Made by a program: the position numbers and the translations under genes. Of a stretch of DNA of 42,013 nucleotides, positions 33,617 to 42,013 are shown one piece after another (within the stretch, counting starts at the first letter, position 1; each line of letters opens with the position of its first letter). The stretch comes from Opitutaceae bacterium (GTDB lineage: Bacteria > Verrucomicrobiota > Verrucomicrobiia > Opitutales > Opitutaceae). The notes under the pieces were generated by a model. It had not been told where the DNA came from. It saw only the letters and a program-made list of their open reading frames with translations, and ran no database searches. The stretch is from contig JAIXQE010000017.1 of the NCBI GenBank assembly GCA_027485815.1, forward strand, positions 1-42,013, given 5' to 3'.

Positions 33617-35194
33617 CTACGGGGCCTCGACCTTCTTCTTCCGCCCCGCCCGGCCCGCCGCCTTGGCGGCCTGGCCCACGCTCGCGTCGACGACCGGAAC
33701 CTTGGCGGCCATCGCCTGCTGGACCGCCCGCACCTCGGGCCGACCCGCCAGATTGGTCCACTCGTGGGGGTCGTTCACCGCATCGTAGAGCTCCTCCTGG
33801 CCATCCGCATAACGGAGATAGCGCCAACGCGCGCCGGTGATGGCATAGTTGCCCGCATCAAAGGTGGTGACCACGTGGCGCTCGGACGCGGCGGCCGGAT
33901 TCCGCAGCAGCGGCCCCAGCGATTCGCCCGCCAACCCCGGGCGCGCCGCCACCCCGCACAGGTCGATCAGGGTCGGGTAAAGGTCGATCAGGCTGACCGG
34001 GGCGGCGCAGACCACCCCGCGCGGCAAGGCCGCAGTCGCACCCTCCTGCGGCGGCGCCACGATCAACGGCACGCGGGTGGAACGCTGCCAGCCGGTCCAC
34101 TTGCCCCAGTGCTCCTTCTCGCCGAGGTGCCAGCCGTGATCCCCCCACAGGACGATCACCGTATTACCGGCGGCCGGGCCCTCGTCGATCGCCGCCAGCA
34201 GCTTGCCCACCTGGGCGTCGATGAAGGAGACGCAGGCGAGATAGGCGGTCACGGCGGCCTTCCACTGGCCGTGCTTCACGACGGAGGCGTGGGAGCCCGC
34301 GGTGACGGGATCGCGGGCCCAGCGGCGACCCGTGTCACTCAGGTCATCCAGATCGTCGGCCCGGACCGCGGGCAGCTGGATGTCGAGGCCGGCATAGAGA
34401 TCGAAATACTTCCGCGGGGCGAAGAGCGGGATGTGGGGACGGTAGAAACCCACGGCGAGGAACCACGGCTGCGTGGGCGTCTGCGCCTGCTCGCGGATCC
34501 GCTGCACGGCCCAGTCGGCGATCTGGCCGTCGCCCATGTCGGCATCGTCGACGTCGAGCGGTCCCCAATCGAAGGATTCCCCGTTGGGCGAGTCCGCGGC
34601 GCGGTCGCTCGGCATCCGGTTGAGCGGGAGCACGACGGGGCGGCCCTTGAGGACGGTGTGGTGCTGCGGATTGGCTGAACCCTTGGAGGGCAATTCCGCG
34701 GCCGTGTAGGTGGTCGCCTCGGGGGCGAAGGGGCTCCAGCGCTGCTCCGGGTAGAACTCCGTCTCATACGAGCCCGTGCCCTTCTGGTGGAGGAGTTTTC
34801 CGGTGCCGAAGGTGCGGTAGCCGGCCTGCTGAAAATGCTGGGGCAGCAGCACCAGATCGGGCCGCGCCGTGCGGATGGCCGCCCCGTCGTTGGCGAGCAC
34901 GCCGGTCTGGAAGGGCTGGAGGCCGCTGAACACCGCGGCCCGCGAGGGATTGCAGAGCGGGGCGGCGCAGTGGGCGTTGGCGAAGGTGACCCCACGCCGG
35001 GCGAGGCGGTCGAGGTGCGGCGTCTTCACCTGCGGATGGCCCCGCAGCGGCCCGATCCAGTCATTGAGGTCGTCGACCGCGATGAAGAGGACGTTGGGGG
35101 GCGCGGACCGGCCGGGCGCGGCGGCGCGGGCATCACCGACGACGGCCAGCAGGAGCAAGGCGGAGGCGGCGCGCCGCCAGACGGGGAGGTTCAT
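33617..35194 (-). CDS. secreted sulfatase (iduronate-2-sulfatase-like)
   Basis: 525 residues from ATG 35194; the longer upstream frame lies in the divergent control region and would bury the signal peptide. Signal peptide ~1-24, then NVLFIAVDDLNDW with metal ligands D41/D42. The formylglycine site is C81 in LCNPSRAAVFSG (CxPSR). VDDLNDWIGPLRGHPQVKTPHLDRLA and WGDHGWHLGEKEHWGK are typical of the iduronate-2-sulfatase/choline-sulfatase-like group. The C-terminus is Lys/Arg-rich (AGRAGRKKK). It diverges from the FG-GAP gene across 220 bases, which may hold shared control. Confidence 0.95.
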   Translation of the reverse strand: MNLPVWRRAASALLLLAVVGDARAAAPGRSAPPNVLFIAVDDLNDWIGPLRGHPQVKTPHLDRLARRGVTFANAHCAAPLCNPSRAAVFSGLQPFQTGVLANDGAAIRTARPDLVLLPQHFQQAGYRTFGTGKLLHQKGTGSYETEFYPEQRWSPFAPEATTYTAAELPSKGSANPQHHTVLKGRPVVLPLNRMPSDRAADSPNGESFDWGPLDVDDADMGDGQIADWAVQRIREQAQTPTQPWFLAVGFYRPHIPLFAPRKYFDLYAGLDIQLPAVRADDLDDLSDTGRRWARDPVTAGSHASVVKHGQWKAAVTAYLACVSFIDAQVGKLLAAIDEGPAAGNTVIVLWGDHGWHLGEKEHWGKWTGWQRSTRVPLIVAPPQEGATAALPRGVVCAAPVSLIDLYPTLIDLCGVAARPGLAGESLGPLLRNPAAASERHVVTTFDAGNYAITGARWRYLRYADGQEELYDAVNDPHEWTNLAGRPEVRAVQQAMAAKVPVVDASVGQAAKAAGRAGRKKKVEAP

Positions 35195-35304
35195 GGGGAA
35201 GGAGCGCGATGAAACGCCTCCCGGCGCAACCTGCAATGGCAGAGGCCCCCTCCCTACCGCCTCCTCTGGGTACTCCGGAAAATCGAAGCCATGGGCGCTA
35301 CGCC

Positions 35305-35322
35305 GCCGGGCCGCGGCCCGGC
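35305..35322. promoter_or_regulatory. 18-base palindrome in the divergent sulfatase/FG-GAP control region
   Basis: GCCGGGCCGCGGCCCGGC is a perfect palindrome, 111 bases from the sulfatase start and 93 from the FG-GAP start, so nearly central in the 35195-35414 divergent region. It is a candidate operator for a dimeric regulator. In GC-rich DNA such a sequence can arise by chance, so confidence is limited. Confidence 0.4.
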
Positions 35323-35414
35323 CGGCGCGGAGCTTTACGAACCGACCGCGAATCCCCATCAACAGGGCAACCTCGACGCCGACCCGCGCTCCGCGGCGGC
35401 GGCGATCCCCCCGC

Positions 35415-36623
35415 ATGACCCCCACCCTGCCCCGCTTCGCCGCCCTCCTCGCCGCCTGCGCCGTCACGGTCGCCGCCGCCGATCTCGCCCCTTACCGCAA
35501 GCTCCAGCTCAGCGACCAGTTCCTCGCCGAAGGCGCCACCTTCGGCGACTTCAACCGCGACGGCACGATGGATGTCGTCGCGGGCCCCTACTGGTACGCG
35601 GGACCCGACTTCCGGCAGCGCCACGAATTCTACCCGGCCGCGCCGTTCGATCCGCTCCGGTACTCGGACAACTTCTTCGCCTTCACCCACGACTTCAACG
35701 CGGACGGCTGGGCCGACATCCTGGTGCTCGGCTTCCCCGGCGTCGACGCGTCGTGGTACGAGAACCCCGGGGCCAAGGGCGGCGCCTGGCGCCGGCGGGT
35801 CGTCTACCTGCCGGTCGACAACGAATCGCCGACCTTCGGTGACCTGCTCGGCACCGGCCGGCCCGTGCTCATCTGCTCCAGCCTGATGCGCCTCGGCTAC
35901 GCCACGCCCGACCCGAAGGACCCGACGCGCCCGTGGACCTTCCATCCGATCTCGCCCCCCGGCCAGTGGCAGCGCTTCACCCACGGCCTCGGCTTCGGCG
36001 ACCTCAACGGGGACGGCCGCCCCGACCTGCTCGAGAAGGACGCCTGGTGGGAACAACCCGCCTCCCTCGCCGGCGACCCGGTCTGGAAACGGCATCCGTT
36101 CCCCTTCGCGCCCGGCCGCGGCAGCTCGCAGATGCTCGTCACCGACGTGAACGGCGACGGCCTGCCGGACGTAGTCTCGGCCAAGGACGCCCACGGCTAC
36201 GGCCTCTCGTGGTTCGAACAGGTGCGTGCGGCCGACGGCGCGATCACCTTCCGGGAACATCCGATCACCTCGACCAAGGCGGACGAGAAGCTCGGCGGCG
36301 TGCAGTTCTCGCAATTGCACGCGGTGACCCTCGCGGACCTCGACCGCGACGGCCTACCCGACCTTGTCACCGGCAAGCGCTGGTGGGCGCACGGCCCGAA
36401 GGGCGATGCGGAGCCGAACGCCGACCCGGTGATCCACGCCTTCCTGCTGCGCCGCGAGGGCGGGCGGGTCCGCTTCGAACCGCGGCAGATCGACGCCGCC
36501 TCGGGCATCGGCGTGCAGCTCGTCGCGGCCGACGCCGACGGCGACGGCATCCCCGACCTCGTGAGCGCGAACAAGCGCGGCACGTTCGTCTTTCTCTCCG
36601 GTCCGCCCAAGGCCGCCCGCTGA
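35415..36623 (+). CDS. secreted FG-GAP/VCBS repeat protein
   Basis: 402 residues from ATG 35415, which opens a signal peptide (MTPTLPRFAALLAACAVTVAAA). At least six FG-GAP/VCBS-type calcium-loop motifs are spread over the protein: GDFNRDGTMDVV, HDFNADGWADIL, GDLNGDGRPDLL, TDVNGDGLPDVV, ADLDRDGLPDLV and ADADGDGIPDLV. This predicts a seven-bladed beta-propeller with bound Ca2+, probably at the cell surface or in the periplasm. Proteins like this are common in Planctomycetes and Verrucomicrobia, often near sulfatases, as here. No catalytic residues are recognisable. Confidence 0.9.
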   Translation: MTPTLPRFAALLAACAVTVAAADLAPYRKLQLSDQFLAEGATFGDFNRDGTMDVVAGPYWYAGPDFRQRHEFYPAAPFDPLRYSDNFFAFTHDFNADGWADILVLGFPGVDASWYENPGAKGGAWRRRVVYLPVDNESPTFGDLLGTGRPVLICSSLMRLGYATPDPKDPTRPWTFHPISPPGQWQRFTHGLGFGDLNGDGRPDLLEKDAWWEQPASLAGDPVWKRHPFPFAPGRGSSQMLVTDVNGDGLPDVVSAKDAHGYGLSWFEQVRAADGAITFREHPITSTKADEKLGGVQFSQLHAVTLADLDRDGLPDLVTGKRWWAHGPKGDAEPNADPVIHAFLLRREGGRVRFEPRQIDAASGIGVQLVAADADGDGIPDLVSANKRGTFVFLSGPPKAAR

Positions 36624-36828
36624 GGCGTCCCCGCACGGCTTCCAGGACTCCGGACCCAACGCCCCCGCGCCCGACGCCGGGGTGCCCGCCGGACCGTCCG
36701 ACGAAATAGTCCCGTGCCGCGGGGCCCAATCGTTGACCCACATCCCCAACGTCGATTCCCCTCCCCTCGCATCCCGCGTGCGGCAACCCCTGCCCCGCCC
36801 CCTGAACCGCCCTGCCCCGCCATCCTCC

Positions 36829-39800
36829 ATGCCTCCAACGACCGCCCCCACCCGGCTCCCGCTCACCCTGCTCGCCGCGACCGCGCTGACTTCGCTCCTG
36901 CCGGCCCAAGTGGCGCCCGCGCCCACCCGGACGGAAGCCGGCAGCGCCACCCCGCCCGTGGTCGCCAGCACAGGCGCATCCCGGACCGGCGGCGACATCG
37001 TCGAGCTCAGCCCGTTCACCGTCGTCTCGGAGGCCCGGGGCTACTTCCAGTCCAACACGATGTCCGGCACCCGCCTGAATTCGAAGATCGAGGACCTGGG
37101 TCAGTCCATCACGGTGATGACCAAGGAGCAGATGCAGGACTTCGCGATGCTCGATATCAACGACGTGTTCGACTACCTCGCGAGCACCGAGGGCACCAAC
37201 TCGTACTCCCAGTTCGACACCGACCGCACCGGCGCCGTGGTCGACCAGGTGAGCCTGAATCCGAACAACGCGAACCGCGTCCGCGGCATCGGCAACGCCA
37301 ACATCGCCTTCAACAACATCCAGACCTCCGGGCGCGTGCCGGTGGACCCGCTCTGGATGGATTCGCTGGAACTCAGCCGCGGCCCGAACGCCAACATCTT
37401 CGGCCTCGGCAACGCCTCCGGCACGGTCAATCAGGTTCCTGCAACCGCCAACCTCTCCCGCGCCTTCACGCGGCTGGAATTCCGCGCCGACAGCTACGGC
37501 GGTTGGCGCACCGCCCTCGACCTGAACCGGCAGCTGCTCAACGGCAAACTCGCCGTCCGCGCCAGCTACGCCAACCAGCACACCGCCTTCCAGCGCAAGC
37601 CGTCCGGCGAGGACGCTCGCCGCCTCAGCTTCCAAGTGAAGGCGCAGCCGTTCCGCAACACCACCTTGGCCGCCTCCTGGTACAATTACCGCAACGCCTC
37701 GAACCGACCGAACTTCACCACCCCCCGCGACTATTACACGGACTGGCTCCGCGCCGGAAAGCCCGCCTGGAACCCCGTCACCCGCCTCGTCACCCTCGCC
37801 AACGGCACCGTCCTGGGCAACGGCAACGTCCCCGGCAGCACCACGCCCTACACCGCCAATCCGAGCTTCTTCACCGGGGGCGCGGAGAGCCGCTCCCCCT
37901 TCCTCATCGGCGCCCCGGGCGAGGCCCCCTATTGGACGATGGCGCGCTACACCGCCAACCCCGCCACCCCGGTGGGCAACACGTTCTCGGTGACCGATCC
38001 CTTCGCCGCCTCGGCCGCGGGCATCGGCCTGCTCACGATGGGCCCGGCGGAAACCTACACCGCTGCGCAGCAGCCGCTGTACAACGCGGTCGCCCGCCCG
38101 ATCAACGACCGGTCGATCTATGACTGGACGGACATCAACCTCGCGGGCAACGGCAAGGCCTGGGACGACGTGGACACCTTCATGGTCCAGCTCGACCAGA
38201 TGGTCCTGACCACGCCCAAGCACACCCTCGCGGCGCAAGTCACCTTCATGCGTGAGCAGGCGAAGCGGCTGGAAAACCAGCCGATGGGGCCCGCCAGCGT
38301 GAACAGCAACGTCGGCCAGCTGCAGGTCGACGTGAACCAGGTTTTCCTCGACGGCACGCCCAACCCGTACTTCGGCCGGCCCTACCTGCGGAGCAGCGAG
38401 CCCTTCCTGCGCAGCAAGCCCCTGGAGTGGGACACCGCGCGCGCCCAGACCGTCTACCGGCTCGACTTCTCCCAGGACAAGGGCTGGAGCAAGTGGCTCG
38501 GGACCCAGCAGCTCCTCGGGTACTATGAATACAAGGACCAGAAGAACTACAACTGGACCTACCGGCACACCGCCCTGGGCACGGACAAGGGCTGGCAGCA
38601 GAAGTACGCCGGCACGCCGCTCGCCCTGCAGACCGTGACCAACACCGATCCCCGCTACCTGATCAACGGGACCGCGATCGTGCCCGGCAATTACGGCCGG
38701 CTCAATGAGCAGTACTACGTCGGCAGCACGCCGGGGGGCGGCATCCAGTACGCCCCCAGCCTGTTCCCGGAGGGGGTCAGCCTCCCGTTCGTCTGGGGCC
38801 CGGCGTCGAACGCGATGCTCAAGGACGTGTCCGCCGTCGGCTTCACACCCGGCCAGGGCGGCGGCCTCAACAACCTCAACTCGGTGGTGAAGACCTCCGG
38901 CGGCGTGCTGCAGAGCACCTTCCTCACCGGCAAGCTGGTCGGCACCTTCGGCCTGCGCGAGGATCAGGTGAGCGTCCGCAATTCCCCGCTCGCCCTGCTG
39001 ACCCCGAACCTCCGGGAGTACGACTTCGCAGCCTCCAGCGGCTGGGTCGGCCCGTGGCGCGTGGCGGAGGGGAAGACCCAGACGGCGTCGGTCGTGGCCC
39101 GGCCGTTCCGCGACCTCGCGGCCTTCCGGACCGAGGGCCGCACCGGCGTGGGCCGGTTCCTCGCCGAGGCCGTCAGCGGCCTCAGCCTCACCTACAACCT
39201 CTCGGACAACTTCATCGCGCAGGGGCCCGCGTACGACCTGTTCCTCAAGCCGCTGCCCAACCAGAGCGGCAAGAGCAAGGACGTCGGCTTCTGGCTGACC
39301 CTGCTGGAAGGCCGGCTGTCGATCCGCTACACGCGCTTCGACACCAAGCAGCTCGACCTCCGCAACGGCGACATCTCCACCATGGCCCAGCGCATCCTGC
39401 GCTACGAGGGCTTCGTCGCGAACGATTCCTACAACCTGCGCAGCCAGACCACCGCCTGGCTGAGCGGCCTCGGCACCGGCGGCACCGCCACCAACGCGCA
39501 GGTCGCCCGGGCGATCCAGATGCCGGTCGAGCAGTACGAAGGGCTCCAGGCGATCGCCACCGCCGCCACCTACGCCGCCGTCAATGACGCGCGCTCCAAG
39601 GGCCACGAGGTGGAGGTCAACTACAACGCGAGCCGGTTCTGGACGATCAGCGGATCGGTCACCCAGACGGAATCGATCAACACGGCGGCCGGCGCCGCGG
39701 TGGACCAGTACATCGCGGCGCGGATACCGTTGTGGACCTCGCTCGAGGATCCCCGGTTCACCCGCACGACCCAGACGATCGGCGGCGTCACCACGCCCTA

Positions 39801-40410
39801 CGCGACCGGCCCGGTGAATCTCCCCGTCGGCCCGACCGGGCACCTGCTCTGGTGGCACATCAAGGGTGCGCCCTTCAACACGGTGGCCGGCTACAACGCC
39901 ACCCAGTCGGCCGCCGACAACTTCGCGGTGAACGTCGACGCGCCGATGGCCGTGTTCCGCGCCCTGATCGGCCGGCCCCGGCCCCAGATCCGCAAGTACT
40001 CCGCGAAGTTCAACACGCGCTACCAGCTCGCCGGCCTCACCGAGCACCGCATCCTGCGGAACCTGAGCGTGGGCGGCTCGCTCCGCTACGAGAGCAAGGG
40101 CTCGATCGGCTTTTACGGCCTCGGCTACACGCCGGGCCTCGATCTCACCCTCCCGCAGAACAAGATCCTGCAGCTCGATCCGAACCGGCCGATCTACTCG
40201 GCGGAGCAGGTCTACGTCGACCTGTTCGCCAGCTACCGGCTGCGGCTGCTCCGCGACCGGGTCCGGGCGAACGTCCAGTTCAACGTGAAGAACGCGCAGG
40301 AAAGCGGGGGCGGACTCCAGAAGACGCAGGCCTTCTTCGACGGCCGGGCCGCGACCTACCGCATCATGGACCCGCGCCAGTTCATCCTGAGCGTCGCCTT
40401 CGAACTGTAG
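36829..40410 (+). CDS. TonB-dependent outer-membrane receptor
   Basis: 1193 residues from ATG 36829; the frame is open upstream, but this ATG opens the signal peptide (RLPLTLLAATALTSLLPAQ). IVELSPFTVV (57-66) sits where a TonB box is expected. The plug domain starts GTRLNSKIEDLGQSITVMTKEQMQDF, and the rest is a long beta-barrel ending in QFILSVAFEL, with a terminal aromatic/hydrophobic strand. The length and the SPFTV...SNTMSGTRLNSK signature match the expanded receptor family of Opitutaceae. The substrate is unknown; the sulfatase and esterase neighbours suggest a carbohydrate. The 205-base upstream gap is pyrimidine-rich, with a possible TTGACC at 36733 but no convincing -10. Confidence 0.95.
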   Translation: MPPTTAPTRLPLTLLAATALTSLLPAQVAPAPTRTEAGSATPPVVASTGASRTGGDIVELSPFTVVSEARGYFQSNTMSGTRLNSKIEDLGQSITVMTKEQMQDFAMLDINDVFDYLASTEGTNSYSQFDTDRTGAVVDQVSLNPNNANRVRGIGNANIAFNNIQTSGRVPVDPLWMDSLELSRGPNANIFGLGNASGTVNQVPATANLSRAFTRLEFRADSYGGWRTALDLNRQLLNGKLAVRASYANQHTAFQRKPSGEDARRLSFQVKAQPFRNTTLAASWYNYRNASNRPNFTTPRDYYTDWLRAGKPAWNPVTRLVTLANGTVLGNGNVPGSTTPYTANPSFFTGGAESRSPFLIGAPGEAPYWTMARYTANPATPVGNTFSVTDPFAASAAGIGLLTMGPAETYTAAQQPLYNAVARPINDRSIYDWTDINLAGNGKAWDDVDTFMVQLDQMVLTTPKHTLAAQVTFMREQAKRLENQPMGPASVNSNVGQLQVDVNQVFLDGTPNPYFGRPYLRSSEPFLRSKPLEWDTARAQTVYRLDFSQDKGWSKWLGTQQLLGYYEYKDQKNYNWTYRHTALGTDKGWQQKYAGTPLALQTVTNTDPRYLINGTAIVPGNYGRLNEQYYVGSTPGGGIQYAPSLFPEGVSLPFVWGPASNAMLKDVSAVGFTPGQGGGLNNLNSVVKTSGGVLQSTFLTGKLVGTFGLREDQVSVRNSPLALLTPNLREYDFAASSGWVGPWRVAEGKTQTASVVARPFRDLAAFRTEGRTGVGRFLAEAVSGLSLTYNLSDNFIAQGPAYDLFLKPLPNQSGKSKDVGFWLTLLEGRLSIRYTRFDTKQLDLRNGDISTMAQRILRYEGFVANDSYNLRSQTTAWLSGLGTGGTATNAQVARAIQMPVEQYEGLQAIATAATYAAVNDARSKGHEVEVNYNASRFWTISGSVTQTESINTAAGAAVDQYIAARIPLWTSLEDPRFTRTTQTIGGVTTPYATGPVNLPVGPTGHLLWWHIKGAPFNTVAGYNATQSAADNFAVNVDAPMAVFRALIGRPRPQIRKYSAKFNTRYQLAGLTEHRILRNLSVGGSLRYESKGSIGFYGLGYTPGLDLTLPQNKILQLDPNRPIYSAEQVYVDLFASYRLRLLRDRVRANVQFNVKNAQESGGGLQKTQAFFDGRAATYRIMDPRQFILSVAFEL

Positions 40411-40434
40411 CCGCGGGCCCGCGCCCGGGGATCG

Positions 40435-40470
40435 AACGGCCGACACCCCCGGGTGCCGGCCGTTTTGCTT
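40435..40470 (+). terminator. intrinsic terminator after the TonB-dependent receptor
   Basis: A 13-pair stem with one internal mismatch: AACGGCCG-a-CACCC (40435-40448) pairs with GGGTG-c-CGGCCGTT (40451-40464) and is followed by TTTTGCTT (40463-40470). It begins 24 bases after the receptor stop codon. This is the strongest terminator in the window. Confidence 0.88.
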
Positions 40471-40543
40471 GGCCGCGGTGGCAGCGGCCTCACCCATCCG
40501 TCTTGCCGCCGGTTCGCCGCCGTCGTTGCCTCAGCTCGCCCCC

Positions 40544-42013
40544 ATGCCCGCGCCGGCCCGCCCCGCTCCGCCCGCCTCCCGCCGTTCCGGCGTGGAAACG
40601 CCGCGGGACGCCTCGGGGGCGCTCTTCTGGCTGCTGCTGGCGGCGACGCTCCTCGCCTACGCGCCCAGCCTGCCGGGCGGATTCCTCTGGGACGACGCCG
40701 GCCACGTGACCAGTCCCGCGCTGCAATCCTGGGCGGGGCTGGCGCGGATCTGGACGGAGCCGGGCGCCACGCAGCAGTACTACCCGCTGCTGCATTCCGC
40801 GTTCTGGCTGGAGCATCAGCTCTGGGGCGATGCGCCGCTCGGTTACCGCCTGATCAATGTGCTGTGGCACACGCTGTCGGCATGGCTGCTGATCCGGCTG
40901 CTGCGCCGGCTGGCGGTGCCCGGAGCCGCCTTGGCTGGCTTCCTTTTCGCGCTCCACCCGGTGGCCGTGGAATCGGTCGCGTGGATCGCCGAGCAGAAGA
41001 ACACCCTCTCCACGCTCTGCTCCCTCGCGGCGGCCCTCGCGTGGCTGAGGTATGAGGAAGACCGCCGTCCCGCGCGCTACGCCGCGGCGAGCGCGTGGTT
41101 CCTCGCGGCGCTGCTCACCAAGACCGTGACGGCGACGCTGCCCGCGGCCCTGCTCGTGATCGCCTGGTGGCGGCGCGGCCGGCTCACGTGGCGCGACGAC
41201 GTCCGGCCCCTCCTGCCCTGGCTGGTGGCGGGCGTGGCGGCCGGGCTGTTCACCGTCTGGTTCGAGCGGAACGGCATCGGCGCCCAGGGCGCGGGGTTTG
41301 AGCAGGGGTTGCTGGCGCGGACGCTGCTCGCCGGGCGCAACCTTTGGTTCTACCTCGGCACGCTGCTCTGGCCCGCGAACCTCGCGTTCCACTATCCGCC
41401 GTGGTCGGCTGACCCCTCCCGGGCCGCGCACTACCTGCCGGCCGGCGCGGCACTCCTGCTGCTGGCCGGGCTGGCCTGGCACGCCCGGCGGCAACGCGGA
41501 CCGCTCGCGGCGGCCCTGCTTTTCGGCGGCCTGCTGTTCCCGGCGCTGGGGTTCTTCAACGTCTACCCGTTCCTCTTCTCGCCGGTGGCGGACCACTTCC
41601 AATACCTCGCCAGCCTCGCCGCCTTCGCGCTCCTTGCCGCCGGCCTGACGCGGGCCGTCCACGGAGGGATCCGCACCTGGAGCCGTCCCCAGGTCCTGAC
41701 CGCGGGCACGGTGCTCGTCGCGGGGCTCGGAACCCTGACCTGGGTGCAGAGCCGCCACTACGCGGATTCCGTCGCACTTTACCGCGCGACCCTGGAGCGC
41801 TCCCCCGACAGCTGGATCGCGCAACACAATCTGGCCGTCGAACTCGCCGCCCGGGGTGACCCCGGCGCGGCGTTGCCGCACGCGCGGCGCGCCGTCGAGC
41901 TGAAGCCCGACTTCCCCGCTGCCCTGAATAACCTTGCCGACAACCTGGCGCGGACCGGCCAGCCGGCCGCGGCGTTGCCCCTGGTGGAACGCGCCCTCCA
42001 GCTGCAACCGAAG
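40544..42013 (+). CDS. membrane GT-C-like protein with C-terminal TPRs (TMTC-like), 3' truncated by window
   Basis: 490 residues are visible and the frame has no stop before the window ends. After a Pro/Arg-rich start there are about ten membrane helices. An early extracytoplasmic loop carries the acidic pair FLWDDAGHV, as in GT-C glycosyltransferases that use lipid-linked donors. ALHPVAVESVAWIAEQKNTLSTL is the strongly conserved signature of TMTC-like proteins. From ~residue 420 TPR repeats begin (SWIAQHNLAVELAARGDPGAALPHARRAVELKP, FPAALNNLADNLARTGQPAAAL) and continue past the edge. The likely role is protein or polymer glycosylation at the membrane, but bacterial members are largely uncharacterised. 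Confidence 0.85.
   Translation, partial: MPAPARPAPPASRRSGVETPRDASGALFWLLLAATLLAYAPSLPGGFLWDDAGHVTSPALQSWAGLARIWTEPGATQQYYPLLHSAFWLEHQLWGDAPLGYRLINVLWHTLSAWLLIRLLRRLAVPGAALAGFLFALHPVAVESVAWIAEQKNTLSTLCSLAAALAWLRYEEDRRPARYAAASAWFLAALLTKTVTATLPAALLVIAWWRRGRLTWRDDVRPLLPWLVAGVAAGLFTVWFERNGIGAQGAGFEQGLLARTLLAGRNLWFYLGTLLWPANLAFHYPPWSADPSRAAHYLPAGAALLLLAGLAWHARRQRGPLAAALLFGGLLFPALGFFNVYPFLFSPVADHFQYLASLAAFALLAAGLTRAVHGGIRTWSRPQVLTAGTVLVAGLGTLTWVQSRHYADSVALYRATLERSPDSWIAQHNLAVELAARGDPGAALPHARRAVELKPDFPAALNNLADNLARTGQPAAALPLVERALQLQPK

Noticed and set aside
36367-40497. A very long open frame (1376 codons) on the minus strand opposite the TonB-dependent receptor
   Set aside because: It is the GC-rich antisense shadow of a well-supported receptor; its translation is low-complexity and matches no fold pattern.

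Overview
The window is a high-GC bacterial chromosome segment, and the content points to Verrucomicrobiota, most likely Opitutaceae (inference, no database search). The markers are a TonB-dependent receptor with the N-terminal signature VELSPFTV...SNTMSGTRLNSK..DLG..ITV, a secreted protein ending in two 'LVNLST...GTARATLLVRGIGPAL' type beta domains, a DUF1552/DUF1592 pair, two secreted sulfatases and an FG-GAP/VCBS protein. The window is almost fully coding, with 29 protein genes and no tRNA, rRNA, CRISPR array or insertion sequence that I can recognise. No gene-free stretch exceeds about 220 bases.

Positions 178-4948 (+) hold a signalling cluster: a membrane histidine kinase whose first ~256 codons are AT-rich and unlike the rest of the window, a response regulator fused to what looks like a dead histidine-kinase core, and two DNA-binding regulators (OmpR-type and LuxR-type) whose receiver domains have lost the phospho-acceptor Asp. 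Positions 5033-12408 (+) form a tight MoxR/Bat operon: MoxR ATPase, DUF58 protein, BatA, a BatB with a long BatC-like tail, and a BatD with TPR and SH3 modules like BatE. A hairpin separates it from the convergent genes downstream.

Positions 12430-18194 (-) carry a DUF1592-family protein with two CxxCH motifs, its DUF1552 partner with a twin-arginine signal, a DASS-family anion symporter with a good intrinsic terminator, and an IscA/ErpA-type iron-sulfur protein. Positions 18321-24522 (+) carry a soluble Ser/Thr protein kinase directly followed by rpoN (sigma-54), then acetolactate synthase large subunit, an NAD-dependent epimerase that overlaps it by 4 bases, and an SDR oxidoreductase.

Positions 24538-35194 (-) are accessory and envelope or degradative genes: a phytoene-desaturase/HpnE-like flavoprotein, a large secreted protein with a hydrolase-like domain that lacks its nucleophile, two secreted alpha/beta hydrolases, two sulfatases, an AHSA1-type protein and a methyltransferase with an atypical motif IV. 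Positions 35415-42013 (+) carry the FG-GAP protein, the TonB-dependent receptor with a strong terminator, and a membrane GT-C/TPR protein cut by the window end.

Functionally, the right third looks like secreted breakdown of sulfated or acylated polymers plus outer-membrane uptake. The left third is a phosphorelay-like system next to the MoxR/Bat envelope-stress or chaperone operon. The most unusual material is the signalling cluster (chimeric kinase, pseudokinase-fused regulator, two pseudo-receiver transcription factors) and the condensed Bat operon.
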